Positions 56,482-64,000 of a DNA stretch of 64,000 nt are shown here, piece by piece. The translations under genes and the position numbers were made by a program. Source of the DNA: Reinekea thalattae. GTDB lineage: Bacteria; Pseudomonadota; Gammaproteobacteria; Pseudomonadales; Natronospirillaceae. A model generated the notes under the pieces. It searched no databases and had not been told where the DNA came from. It worked only from the letters and a program-made list of their open reading frames with translations. The first letter of the stretch is position 1. Each line of letters opens with the position of its first letter. Where the stretch lies: NCBI RefSeq assembly GCF_008041945.1, contig NZ_VKAD01000002.1, positions 357,689 to 421,688 on the forward strand. Direction: 5' to 3'.

Positions 56482-57231
56482 ATGGGCGTTCTGCGCAATG
56501 AACTGGAAACCTATTTAGCAAAGCTATTAAATGCCGAGCAGTTTAAAGATTACTGCCCAAACGGGCTGCAAGTTGAAGGCCAGATGCAAATTGAACGTAT
56601 AGTTACCGGTGTGACTGCAAGCCAAGGGCTAATAGAGGCTGCTATTGCACATAATGCGCAAGCTATTTTGGTGCATCATGGTTATTTTTGGAAAGGCGAA
56701 AGCCCGATTATAAAGGGCATAAAGCGCAACCGAATTTCGACCTTACTGCAGCACGATATTAATTTATTTGCTTATCACTTACCGCTTGATGTGCATGAGA
56801 CATTAGGTAATAACGTCTTATTAGCCAAGGATATGGGCTGGCAAATAGATGGCGAATTAGCTGGCACCGTGGGTCTTCAAGGTCAATTAGCTGAGCCGAC
56901 AAGTGCTGGCGAGCTAAAGACGAAATTGGCTGAAAAACTCGACTTTAATGTATTACATATTGGCGATGAAACTCGTCAAGTGAAGCGGCTGGCTTGGTGT
57001 ACCGGTGGCGCACCAGATTATTTGCAGCAAGCCGTCGACGCGGGTGTCGATGCGTTTATTTCTGGTGAGATAAATGAGCGTACCGCACATTTAGCGCAAG
57101 AAAGCGGTGTGCATTATTTTGCTGCGGGTCACCATGCGACAGAGCGTTATGGTGTTCGTGCTTTAGGCGAGCACGTAGCGTCAACGTTCGATATCGACGT
57201 GCAGTTTGTTGATCTGCCGGTTCCAGTTTGA
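56482..57231 (+). CDS. Nif3-like dinuclear metal centre protein
   Basis: 249 aa, YbgI/Nif3 family forming hexameric toroids with a two-metal site. Metal ligands in AILVHHGYFWKG, FAYHLPLDVH and FAAGHHATERYGVRAL. Called GTP cyclohydrolase-like in some databases; the reaction is uncertain. Divergent from degS, as in Pseudomonas. ATG 56482 follows AGGAG. Confidence 0.94.
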   Translation: MGVLRNELETYLAKLLNAEQFKDYCPNGLQVEGQMQIERIVTGVTASQGLIEAAIAHNAQAILVHHGYFWKGESPIIKGIKRNRISTLLQHDINLFAYHLPLDVHETLGNNVLLAKDMGWQIDGELAGTVGLQGQLAEPTSAGELKTKLAEKLDFNVLHIGDETRQVKRLAWCTGGAPDYLQQAVDAGVDAFISGEINERTAHLAQESGVHYFAAGHHATERYGVRALGEHVASTFDIDVQFVDLPVPV

Positions 57232-57248
57232 GCTGAAAACGGCAGATC
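57211..57248. terminator. Bidirectional hairpin Nif3-like gene / cysN
   Basis: GATCTGCCG (57211-57219) and CGGCAGATC (57240-57248), 9 bp perfect, spanning the Nif3-like stop and facing cysN. Confidence 0.6.
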
Positions 57249-57263
57249 ATTTAGCGACTGCGA

Positions 57264-58880
57264 TTAGATCTCTAAAAGGATGGATTGTGTTTTCAATTCA
57301 TCCAGTAGTTCGTCCACAGCATTGTTGTTCAGAGTGATACCAAAAGGTAACTTTTGCTCAGAACCGGCGACGATAGCAATTAGGCCTGCCGCTTCAATGT
57401 ATGGGCAAACCGTAAGCGCATCTTCTGCTCGCACAATGACAGCTGCATGGCCACGATTAAACAGCCGTTGCTCTAGCTGAACCGCCAGTTCAGCGTTATT
57501 TACAACGACTGTAACAGGGCTTTGCTGGTAACGAACTTTACGATCCTGATCCGAAACTAGGCGTTGATCAGCGGCATCGGCTTCTTTTTCAATCATCCCA
57601 GCAGCCACGGTACCGTTTGATAAACGGTCGATCATAATGAACTCACCAGTGTGCTTATTTTGTTGATAAGCATCGACCACAACCTGCTTGTTCAGGTGGA
57701 TCGTCACTGTTGCGATACTGTTGAGTTCAAGCTCGCTTGCGCGGCTAGTTTCCAGTGTGTTGACGTCGATTTTCTCATTGATCTGAGTAACCGAGCCAAT
57801 GCACAGCTGGTGGCCAATTTTAAAATAGTACTGACGACCAGGAACCAGCGGAGCTTCATTCATCCAAACCAGCTTGGTTTCGAATGATTGACCGATCATC
57901 GGCTGTTCGCCTGCTTTTACCAGCATATCACCACGGCTGATATCGATTTCATCATTCAGCGTCACAGTAACGGCTTGGCCAACATGAGCCTCGTCTAAGT
58001 TGCCGTCGAAAGTGACGATTTCATCGACACTCGAACTTTGACCGCTTGGCAATGCAACAACCTTGTCACCAGGTTTAATACGGCCTGCTGCGATTGTGCC
58101 AGCGAAGCCACGGAAGTTAAGGTTTGGACGGTTGACGTACTGCACTGGCAGACGGAAACCTTCAAAGCTTTCGTCGTTTGCGATCTGAGTGGTTTCCAGC
58201 AGCTGCATCATGGTTTGGCCTTTGAACCACGGCATGTTTTCGCTGGCATTAACAACGTTATCGCCTTCCAATGCGGACATTGGAACAAATTGAATATCTG
58301 GAATACTGAGCTGCTCAGCAAAGGCTAGATAATCCGCTTTGATTTCCTCGAAGCGCTGTTCGCTAAACTCAACCAAGTCCATTTTGTTGACCGCAACAAT
58401 AAGGTGCTTCAAACCTAGTAGATGAGCAATAAAGCTGTGTCGGCGAGTCTGAGTCATGACACCGTGGCGAGCGTCAATCAGAATAATGGCTAGGTCGCAG
58501 GTTGATGCACCGGTTGCCATATTGCGAGTGTATTGCTCGTGCCCCGGCGTATCTGCAATGATGAATTTGCGCTTGGCGGTAGAAAAATACCGGTAGGCAA
58601 CGTCAATCGTAATGCCTTGTTCACGCTCGGCCTGTAAACCATCGACGAGTAATGCTAGATCAACCTTTTCACCCGTGGTGCCGGATTTCTGGCTGTCTTT
58701 TTCAATCGCCGCTAACTGATCTTCATAGATCATTTTAGAATCGTGTAGCAAGCGACCAATGAGGGTCGATTTGCCATCGTCAACGCTGCCGCAGGTTAAA
58801 AAGCGCAGCAGTTCTTTATTTTGATGCTGCTCAAGATAGGCATTGATATCTGTAGCAATCAAATCAGATTGGTGTGACAT
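57264..58880 (-). CDS. cysN: Sulfate adenylyltransferase GTPase subunit CysN with degenerate C-terminal tail
   Basis: 538 aa. EF-Tu-like GTPase that drives APS formation with CysD: G1 [17 protein letters not shown]3 [16 protein letters not shown]4 NKMDLV. Domains II and III follow to ~440. The last ~95 residues resemble CysC (APS kinase) in [15 protein letters not shown] and [10 protein letters not shown], but the P-loop position reads [11 protein letters not shown] and the middle of the kinase is missing. So it looks like a decayed CysNC fusion and should have no kinase activity. The open frame reaches 59039; ATG 58880 ([12 protein letters not shown]) behind AAAGGACGGAA is the start. Confidence 0.93.
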   Translation of the reverse strand: MSHQSDLIATDINAYLEQHQNKELLRFLTCGSVDDGKSTLIGRLLHDSKMIYEDQLAAIEKDSQKSGTTGEKVDLALLVDGLQAEREQGITIDVAYRYFSTAKRKFIIADTPGHEQYTRNMATGASTCDLAIILIDARHGVMTQTRRHSFIAHLLGLKHLIVAVNKMDLVEFSEQRFEEIKADYLAFAEQLSIPDIQFVPMSALEGDNVVNASENMPWFKGQTMMQLLETTQIANDESFEGFRLPVQYVNRPNLNFRGFAGTIAAGRIKPGDKVVALPSGQSSSVDEIVTFDGNLDEAHVGQAVTVTLNDEIDISRGDMLVKAGEQPMIGQSFETKLVWMNEAPLVPGRQYYFKIGHQLCIGSVTQINEKIDVNTLETSRASELELNSIATVTIHLNKQVVVDAYQQNKHTGEFIMIDRLSNGTVAAGMIEKEADAADQRLVSDQDRKVRYQQSPVTVVVNNAELAVQLEQRLFNRGHAAVIVRAEDALTVCPYIEAAGLIAIVAGSEQKLPFGITLNNNAVDELLDELKTQSILLEI

Positions 58881-58896
58881 AAAAGTGTTCCGTCCT

Positions 58897-59805
58897 TTAG
58901 AAATAACCTTCTTGTTTCTTTTTCTCCATTGACCCAGATGAATCGTGGTCAATGGCTCTGCCTTGACGCTCACTCGTTGTGGTGAGTAGCATTTCCTGAA
59001 TAATTTCAGGCAAGGTGGTGGCTTCGGATTCGACAGCACCCGTTAATGGGTAGCAGCCGAGAGTTCTAAAGCGAACGTTTTTGAATTGGATTTTCTCGCC
59101 AGGTTGCAACTTCATACGGTCATCATTAACGTTGATCAGCATGCCGTCGCGTTCAACTACTGGACGCTTAGCGGAGAAATAAAGCGGAACGATTTCGATC
59201 TCTTCAAGATGGATATACTGCCAGATATCGAGCTCAGTCCAGTTAGATAATGGGAATACTCGAATCGACTCGCCTTTGTTAATGCGAGCGTTGTAGTTAT
59301 TCCAAAGTTCAGGGCGCTGGTTTTTAGGGTCCCAGCGGTGGTTTGAATCTCTAAATGAGTAAACCCGTTCTTTGGCACGAGATTTTTCTTCATCACGACG
59401 AGCACCACCAAAGGCTGCATCGAAGCCGTATTTGTCTAGGGCTTGTTTCAGACCTTGGGTTTTCATGACGTCAGTATGTACTGAGCTGCCGTGATCGAAT
59501 GGATTGATGCCCTGATCTAAACCGTCTTGGTTTTTATGAACCAATAGATCAAAGTCGTATTTCTTGGCAATGTTGTCACGAAATTCAATCATTTCTTTGA
59601 ATTTCCAATCGGTATCAACATGCAGGAGTTTGAATGGCAATTTGCCAGGGAAAAATGCTTTGCGCGCTAGGTGTAACATCACCGCAGAGTCTTTACCAAT
59701 AGAGTAAAGCATGACTGGGTTGTCGAATTCAGCGACCACTTCACGAATGATGTGAATACTTTCAGCTTCAAGCTGTTTTAAGTGCGTAAATTTACTTCGG
59801 TTCAT
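58897..59805 (-). CDS. cysD: Sulfate adenylyltransferase subunit CysD
   Basis: 302 aa. ATP sulfurylase catalytic subunit; makes APS from sulfate and ATP. PP-loop [49 protein letters not shown] and [18 protein letters not shown] 59805 ([20 protein letters not shown]) matches the family start; an ATG 15 bp upstream is possible. 16 bp to cysN. Confidence 0.96.
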   Translation of the reverse strand: MNRSKFTHLKQLEAESIHIIREVVAEFDNPVMLYSIGKDSAVMLHLARKAFFPGKLPFKLLHVDTDWKFKEMIEFRDNIAKKYDFDLLVHKNQDGLDQGINPFDHGSSVHTDVMKTQGLKQALDKYGFDAAFGGARRDEEKSRAKERVYSFRDSNHRWDPKNQRPELWNNYNARINKGESIRVFPLSNWTELDIWQYIHLEEIEIVPLYFSAKRPVVERDGMLINVNDDRMKLQPGEKIQFKNVRFRTLGCYPLTGAVESEATTLPEIIQEMLLTTTSERQGRAIDHDSSGSMEKKKQEGYF

Positions 59806-59919
59806 TGCCCGTTTGCCCATTAAAATGATACGCGCACTATATCAGAGCTATGGTTATCTATAATAACTTTCTTAGAGCATTTTGTTATAAAACTATACAC
59901 TTAGCGTTAGGTTGCTTTA

Positions 59920-59955
59920 ATTAGGTTTCAGGCGAGAATTAGGTTTTGGGTGAGT
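59920..59955 (-). repeat. Two 18-bp tandem repeats spanning the zapG stop
   Basis: Plus-strand ATTAGGTTTCAGGCGAGA (59920-59937) and ATTAGGTTTTGGGTGAGT (59938-59955) agree at 14 of 18. The zapG stop (TAA, 59941-59939) is in the inner copy and is duplicated in the outer one; a third AACCTAA follows on the minus strand. Confidence 0.85.
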
Positions 59956-60382
59956 CAGAGTCTTTCAGGCCAAAGGTTTCTGAAAGCGTACCTTCTTGGT
60001 GGGGTGTTTTGTCTGCGTAGTCCCAAGGACGATCCAGCGCTGGTTCATCGGTTTTAGGTGCCAAATCTTCCAAATTAGGCTCTTCTCGATGGGCTGCAAT
60101 GCGTAACTCAGGTTTAACAAACTCTTCAGCGCCTTGGCTGAGGTGGCGTTGAATCTGCTGATAGTTTTCACTTAATTCGTTGATCAGCTCCGTCGTGCGG
60201 CCGAAGTGCTCGGTGACACTGACCTGATAGTCTTGGTGTGCTTTTTTTAGCTGGCTAAGTTCACGCTTTAATGATGATTTGTCTTTACCAGTGATGGTTA
60301 ATAACAGCTGCGAAAGAAAGCCACCGACAATCAACGCAGCAAAAATAGAGACAATAAAAGTTAGCCAAGTAATATGCAGCAC
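59939..60382 (-). CDS. zapG: ZapG/YhcB (DUF1043) membrane protein
   Basis: 147 aa. One N-terminal membrane helix (~4-26, ITWLTFIVSIFAALIVGGFLS) and a long cytoplasmic coiled coil (~35-85), then a disordered acidic tail. Linked to cell division and envelope synthesis in E. coli. Divergent from zapE, the common arrangement. Confidence 0.9.
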   Translation of the reverse strand: MLHITWLTFIVSIFAALIVGGFLSQLLLTITGKDKSSLKRELSQLKKAHQDYQVSVTEHFGRTTELINELSENYQQIQRHLSQGAEEFVKPELRIAAHREEPNLEDLAPKTDEPALDRPWDYADKTPHQEGTLSETFGLKDSDSPKT

Positions 60383-60602
60383 GGTTTAGCTCCTATCCTT
60401 AAAATGAAGATGTCAGAAAGTGACAGCTGTTACTAAATTCGAATGAGATGTCTTATAAATTAAATAACCTATAACGCTAAAAAGTATAGCCCTATGCAAG
60501 GCGTTGAATATAGCCTGTTTACTTAAACATTTATGACAACGGTTCATTGATAGTATGATACTCGTGACGTAAATAAACGTAACGATCGCAGTGGAGTGTT
60601 CT

Positions 60603-61709
60603 ATGGCAATCGCCAGCCCTTGGCAGCAATATCAAACTGACTTACAAAAAGATGGCTTTAGCTATGATGCTTCTCAAGAAATTGCAGTCAAAGCATTGCA
60701 GCAGGTGTATGAACAGCTGGTGGCTCAGCACCAGAAATCTGAACTGATCACATCTGTTAAGGCAGCTCTGGGTTTCAAGCCTAAGGCTATTAAAGGCTTG
60801 TATTTTTGGGGAGGTGTGGGTCGAGGTAAAACCTACCTGATGGATACTTTTTTTGAATCACTGCCATTTGAACAAAAGCAACGTCTGCATTTTCATCATT
60901 TTATGCGCTTGGTGCATGAGCAATTAGAAGTGCACAAAGGCAAAGCCAATCCATTGACCATCGTCGCCACTGAGTTTGCTAAAAAATATCGCGTGCTTTG
61001 TTTCGATGAGTTTTTTGTCAGCGATATTGGTGACGCAATGATTTTGGCAAACCTATTGAAGACTCTGTTTGATTCTGGCGTCACGCTGATCGCAACCTCT
61101 AATATTGAGCCCCAAGGTCTGTATAAAGATGGTTTGCAGCGAGCGCTATTTTTACCCGCGATTGATTTGCTACAGCAGTATACCGAGGTCATTAATGTCG
61201 ATGGCGGCACTGATTATCGACTAAGAACGCTCACTCAGGTGGAGATCTTCCATTCACCGCTAGATGCTGCAGCCCAGTCTCAGCTGCTTAAATCCTTCGA
61301 TAAGTTGGCTTCCGATTGCCGACAGGTCGAGTCGGATCTGACTATTCAGGTTCTGAATCGTTCTATTGATGTTGTAAAGCGATGCGATGATGTCGCCTTA
61401 TTTGAGTTTGACGCGCTCTGTGATGGACCTCGCTCGCAAAACGATTACATCGAAATTGCGCGTATGTTTCATACTGTTTTGATTAGTGGCGTGCCGATCT
61501 TTACGACTCAAAATAACGATTCAGCAAGACGGTTCATCAACATGGTTGATGAATTCTACGACCGGAGCGTAAAGCTATTGATGACCAGCGCCGCCCCTAT
61601 CGAGCAGCTTTATCAAGATGGTAAACTTGGCTTTGAGTTTAAACGAACCGTGAGCCGGCTGCAGGAAATGCAATCGGCGGAATATTTAAAAACAGCTCAT
61701 AAGGCGTAA
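60603..61709 (+). CDS. zapE: Cell division protein ZapE (AFG1-like ATPase)
   Basis: 368 aa. Walker A GGVGRGKTYLMD, Walker B LCFDEFFVSDIGDAMI and sensor ATSNIEP. Acts at the Z ring under stress or low oxygen in E. coli. ATG 60603 follows GTGGAG; a GTG at 60591 is less likely. First of a likely transcript with the two glycosyltransferases. Confidence 0.95.
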   Translation: MAIASPWQQYQTDLQKDGFSYDASQEIAVKALQQVYEQLVAQHQKSELITSVKAALGFKPKAIKGLYFWGGVGRGKTYLMDTFFESLPFEQKQRLHFHHFMRLVHEQLEVHKGKANPLTIVATEFAKKYRVLCFDEFFVSDIGDAMILANLLKTLFDSGVTLIATSNIEPQGLYKDGLQRALFLPAIDLLQQYTEVINVDGGTDYRLRTLTQVEIFHSPLDAAAQSQLLKSFDKLASDCRQVESDLTIQVLNRSIDVVKRCDDVALFEFDALCDGPRSQNDYIEIARMFHTVLISGVPIFTTQNNDSARRFINMVDEFYDRSVKLLMTSAAPIEQLYQDGKLGFEFKRTVSRLQEMQSAEYLKTAHKA

Positions 61710-61710
61710 T

Positions 61711-62577
61711 GTGACATTGAATTTAGAAAAACCGTTGAATTTAGAAAATCCAAAACGTGTAGGTGTGGTTATCACCACCTACAACTCCCCCGATTGGCTC
61801 GCGAATGTTTTGATTGGTTATGAAGCCCAAACAGATAGTGATTTCACGGTATTGATTGCTGATGATGGCTCCGATCAGCAGACAAAGGCGGTTATTGAAG
61901 AGTTTAAAAGCCATGGCATTTTACGTTTAGAACATCATTGGCATGAAGATCAAGGTTTTCGTAAAACTGAAATTCTAAATAAGGTCATTGCGGCAACCGA
62001 TTGCGATTATTTGATTTTCACTGATGGTGACTGCATCCCGCGTGCAGATTTTATTGCAGTGCATCGCCGTGAAGCGACTCGAGGCTATTTTCTATCAGGT
62101 GGTTATATCAAGTTGACGACACCAGTGTCCGAATTGATCAACGATGAAATGATTCGCCAGCAGAGTATTTTTGATCAGCGCTGGCTTATCGATCAGGGTC
62201 AGCCTAAATCCTTTAAGCTTAAAAAGTTGACTCGCTCTCGATTATTGGTATCTGTATTGAATCGCCTAACACCAACAAAGGCGACTTGGAATGGTATGAA
62301 TAGCTCGGGTTGGCGTGATGACATCGTGTCGATTAATGGTTTTGATGAGCGTATGCAATATGGCGGTCTGGATCGTGAAATGGGCGAGCGCCTGTTCAAT
62401 AAGGGTGTTAAATCTAAGCAAATACGCTACTCGGCAGTCTGCTTGCACCTAGATCACCCTCGAGGGTATTCGAAGCCAGAAATTTGGGCGTTTAATCATG
62501 CACTGCGAAAAAAGGTAAAAGCCGAAAATATTAGCTGGACCGATTTCGGCATACAAAAATCGAGTGTGGAAGGGTGA
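61711..62577 (+). CDS. Family 2 glycosyltransferase
   Basis: 288 aa, no membrane segment. GT-A fold: VVITTYNSPDWLANVL, LIADDGSD, and the DxD site in FTDGDCIPRADFI; a C-terminal galactosyltransferase-type block GWRDDIVSINGFDERMQYGG. Probably acts in LPS core or other surface glycan. Starts with GTG 61711, one base after zapE. The N-terminal 18-bp tandem repeat (61717-61752) encodes LNLEKPLNLENP, which lies outside the fold. Confidence 0.9.
   Translation: MTLNLEKPLNLENPKRVGVVITTYNSPDWLANVLIGYEAQTDSDFTVLIADDGSDQQTKAVIEEFKSHGILRLEHHWHEDQGFRKTEILNKVIAATDCDYLIFTDGDCIPRADFIAVHRREATRGYFLSGGYIKLTTPVSELINDEMIRQQSIFDQRWLIDQGQPKSFKLKKLTRSRLLVSVLNRLTPTKATWNGMNSSGWRDDIVSINGFDERMQYGGLDREMGERLFNKGVKSKQIRYSAVCLHLDHPRGYSKPEIWAFNHALRKKVKAENISWTDFGIQKSSVEG
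61717..61752 (+). repeat. 18-bp tandem repeat at the start of the GT2 gene
   Basis: TTGAATTTAGAAAAACCG and TTGAATTTAGAAAATCCA differ at two bases and encode LNLEKP and LNLENP. Confidence 0.92.
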
Positions 62578-62582
62578 GTCAC

Positions 62583-63638
62583 ATGGTAGATCGTTCGAAT
62601 AATGAGTGCGAAATCATTTTAGGGAATTCAAATAAGAAGTTCTCTGGCGTCACCAGTACTATGCTGCAAGTGCTTTCAGTGCAAAAAGAGTCTGCCGATA
62701 TTGCTGTCTTAGGTCAGTACCACCTACCAGATGATATTAATGCGTTGAATTTTTTTCAGGCGTTAAAGGTATGTCGGCGGCCTTTGTCTAGTGGCTTGCC
62801 AAGGGTGTTTCATGCTCGGCGTAACGATGAAATGATTCAAGGTCTTTTGCTGAAGGTCTTATCGCCAACCGCTATTCGCTTGGTGTTTACTTCAACGGCT
62901 CAGCGGCAAAAGACATGGATTACTCGCTGGCTGATGTCCAAGATGGATGGCTTGCTGACTACCTGCTCGGCAGCGCATCAATTTATGCTTGAACCGGCCG
63001 ATGCTGTTATTCCGCACGGTATTAATATTGGACGAATGGTTGAGCAGCAACCCACTAAAGAGCATGACTTACCAGGTAAATACAATGTTGGTATTTTTGG
63101 TCGAGTGCGTCATCAAAAGGGGATTGATCTGTTTGTTGATGCACTGCTTGAAGTGCTGCCTAATCAGCCGGATTGGGCTGGGGTTGTTGTTGGTGAGATT
63201 ACGGCGCAAAACGAAACCTTTGTCAGTGGCTTAAAAAAGAAAATTGATAAGGCTGGGCTAGGTGATCGTATTCGCTTTTATGGTGAAGTTGATTTTCAAG
63301 ATATACCCTGGTTTTACCGTTCTATGGATATAGTCACAAGCCTAAGTCGTAATGAAGGGTTTGGTTTGACGGTGCCGGAGGCGATGAGCGTGGCGAAGCC
63401 AGTGATAGCAACCAGAGCAGGCGCTTGGCCGGATATTATTGAGCAGGATGTTGATGGGTTGTTAATTGATGTGGCCGATGTTGATGCATTGGTTCGTGGC
63501 TTAAATGATTATATGGCATCGCCAGAAAAGAGAGAGAGTACAGGCTTTAAGGCACAAGAAAAGGTCCAGCAGCTTTATACTATTGATCGCGAAGCGCAGG
63601 CTTTACTAAGCTACTATCGTCAATTGCAAAACTCGTAA
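62583..63638 (+). CDS. Family 4 glycosyltransferase
   Basis: 351 aa, GT-B fold. The C-terminal half has VGIFGRVRHQKGIDLFVDAL, GEVDFQDIPWFYRSMD and the donor-site Glu motif SLSRNEGFGLTVPEAMSVAKPVIAT. Likely LPS core glycosyltransferase; sugar and acceptor unknown. The frame begins at a GTG (62574) touching the GT2 stop; ATG 62583 with AAGGG at proper distance is preferred. Last gene before the rRNA promoters. Confidence 0.9.
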   Translation: MVDRSNNECEIILGNSNKKFSGVTSTMLQVLSVQKESADIAVLGQYHLPDDINALNFFQALKVCRRPLSSGLPRVFHARRNDEMIQGLLLKVLSPTAIRLVFTSTAQRQKTWITRWLMSKMDGLLTTCSAAHQFMLEPADAVIPHGINIGRMVEQQPTKEHDLPGKYNVGIFGRVRHQKGIDLFVDALLEVLPNQPDWAGVVVGEITAQNETFVSGLKKKIDKAGLGDRIRFYGEVDFQDIPWFYRSMDIVTSLSRNEGFGLTVPEAMSVAKPVIATRAGAWPDIIEQDVDGLLIDVADVDALVRGLNDYMASPEKRESTGFKAQEKVQQLYTIDREAQALLSYYRQLQNS

Positions 63639-63672
63639 AAGCGCATTAATAGAAAATAAAAAATATAATCTA

Positions 63673-63700
63673 TTGACTCTTTTGGAGCGGTCTCTATAAT
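63673..63700 (+). promoter_or_regulatory. rRNA promoter P1
   Basis: TTGACT (63673-63678), 16 bp, TATAAT (63695-63700), with a GC-rich discriminator (GCGCCTCCGC) typical of stringently controlled rRNA promoters. Confidence 0.85.
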
Positions 63701-63788
63701 GCGCCTCCGCTGTCGAGCAAAGGTAGTTTGGTTCGGCAGGTGACTCAAGTAACGGATTGATTCTAAACGAAAAAATCTAAAAAAAGAG

Positions 63789-63816
63789 TTGACAGAGAGG
63801 GGTTCTTGCGTAGAAT
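63789..63816 (+). promoter_or_regulatory. rRNA promoter P2
   Basis: TTGACA (63789-63794), 16 bp, TAGAAT (63811-63816), followed by ACGCGCTCC. Confidence 0.85.
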
Positions 63817-64000
63817 ACGCGCTCCTTGAAACGGCAAGCCCATAGCGCCTCTGCCGAGATCTTTAAAAGTTAAAATCAAGTAATTCGTGTGGGCGCTTGT
63901 GAGTCGATAAATTATCGAACACAAGCGACTGTCAAACATTTGTTTGGTTAACGTTATGTTCGAGCTCAGATTTTCCGGTTGGTCTTAAACAACTGGATAT

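Larger units (their letters stand above)
63639..64000 (+). other. rRNA operon promoter and leader region (16S gene beyond window)
   Basis: No protein gene. An AT-rich UP-like stretch (63646-63672) precedes promoter P1; P2 lies 116 bp on. GATCTTTAAAA (63858-63868) resembles boxA of rrn antitermination. ATCAAGTAATTCGTGTGGG (63875-63893) is the kind of leader seen just before 16S in many gammaproteobacteria. CGCTTGTG (63894-63901) pairs with CACAAGCG (63920-63927), with TCGATAA/TTATCGA inside. The mature 16S start is not reached. Confidence 0.8.

Noticed and set aside
63639..64000. Part of the 16S rRNA gene
   Set aside because: The conserved 16S 5' end is not reached; only promoter and leader sequence are present.

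Overview
The window reads as chromosome of a marine-type gammaproteobacterium of the Oceanospirillales/Pseudomonadales kind. The main evidence is gene order. The block from ptsO-rapZ-ptsN-hpf-rpoN-lptBAC-kdsD-yrbG to ibaG-murA-hisGDC-degS follows the Pseudomonas-like arrangement, as do rplU-rpmA-obg-proB and miaB-phoH-ybeY-corC. No phage, IS element, CRISPR array, tRNA or resistance cassette was seen. The species cannot be fixed from this sequence.

Regions. (1) 0.4-11.7 kb is a nitrate assimilation island. On the minus strand lie nasT-nasS-nirB-nirD-nasA; divergent on the plus strand is the ABC importer nrtA-nrtB-nrtD. Both transport and reductase operons have the same control stack: a GG-N10-GC sigma-54 promoter, upstream GCAC-N7-GTGC (NtrC-like) sites, then a 5' leader with two A1/G4 hexaloop motifs overlapping an intrinsic terminator just before the first gene. 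That is the expected target of the NasT ANTAR antiterminator, held back by NasS when nitrate is absent. (2) 11.9-17 kb is a Fur-controlled TonB2/TtpC energy-transduction operon (DUF3450, TtpC, ExbB, ExbD, TonB, TPR). (3) 17-23.4 kb is an ECF sigma/ChrR stress regulon with a membrane-lipid modification cluster (Cfa-like methyltransferase, DUF1365, flavin oxidoreductase, NTF2-like) and a DUF523/DUF1722 gene. Two promoters of the form TGATCY-N18-TAA fit this sigma. (4) 23.4-44.4 kb holds a periplasmic-type DNA ligase, a luciferase-like monooxygenase, pckA, ispB, rplU-rpmA, obg, proB, tag, corC-ybeY-phoH, miaB, a Bax-like glucosaminidase, mgtE and the nitrogen-PTS genes. (5) 44.4-55.3 kb holds hpf, rpoN, LPS export (lptBAC), kdsD, yrbG, ibaG, murA and hisGDC. 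(6) 55.3-63.6 kb holds degS, a Nif3-like gene, cysDN, zapG/zapE and two glycosyltransferases. (7) 63.6-64.0 kb contains two strong promoters and a leader typical of an rRNA operon; the 16S gene itself starts beyond the window.

The rpoN gene of region 5 supplies the sigma-54 that the nitrate promoters of region 1 need.

The least expected signal is a recurring habit of the genome: short tandem duplications (12-30 bp, most often 17-19 bp, 2-4 copies) with unrelated sequences. Most are in spacers just after stop codons, sometimes spanning the stop, and a few are in coding linkers. About a dozen were found by eye. Other points of note are a CysN with what looks like a decayed APS-kinase tail, a free-standing Fe-S half of a D-lactate-dehydrogenase-type enzyme, and the absence of kdsC, mlaFEDCB and lnt from places where they usually sit.
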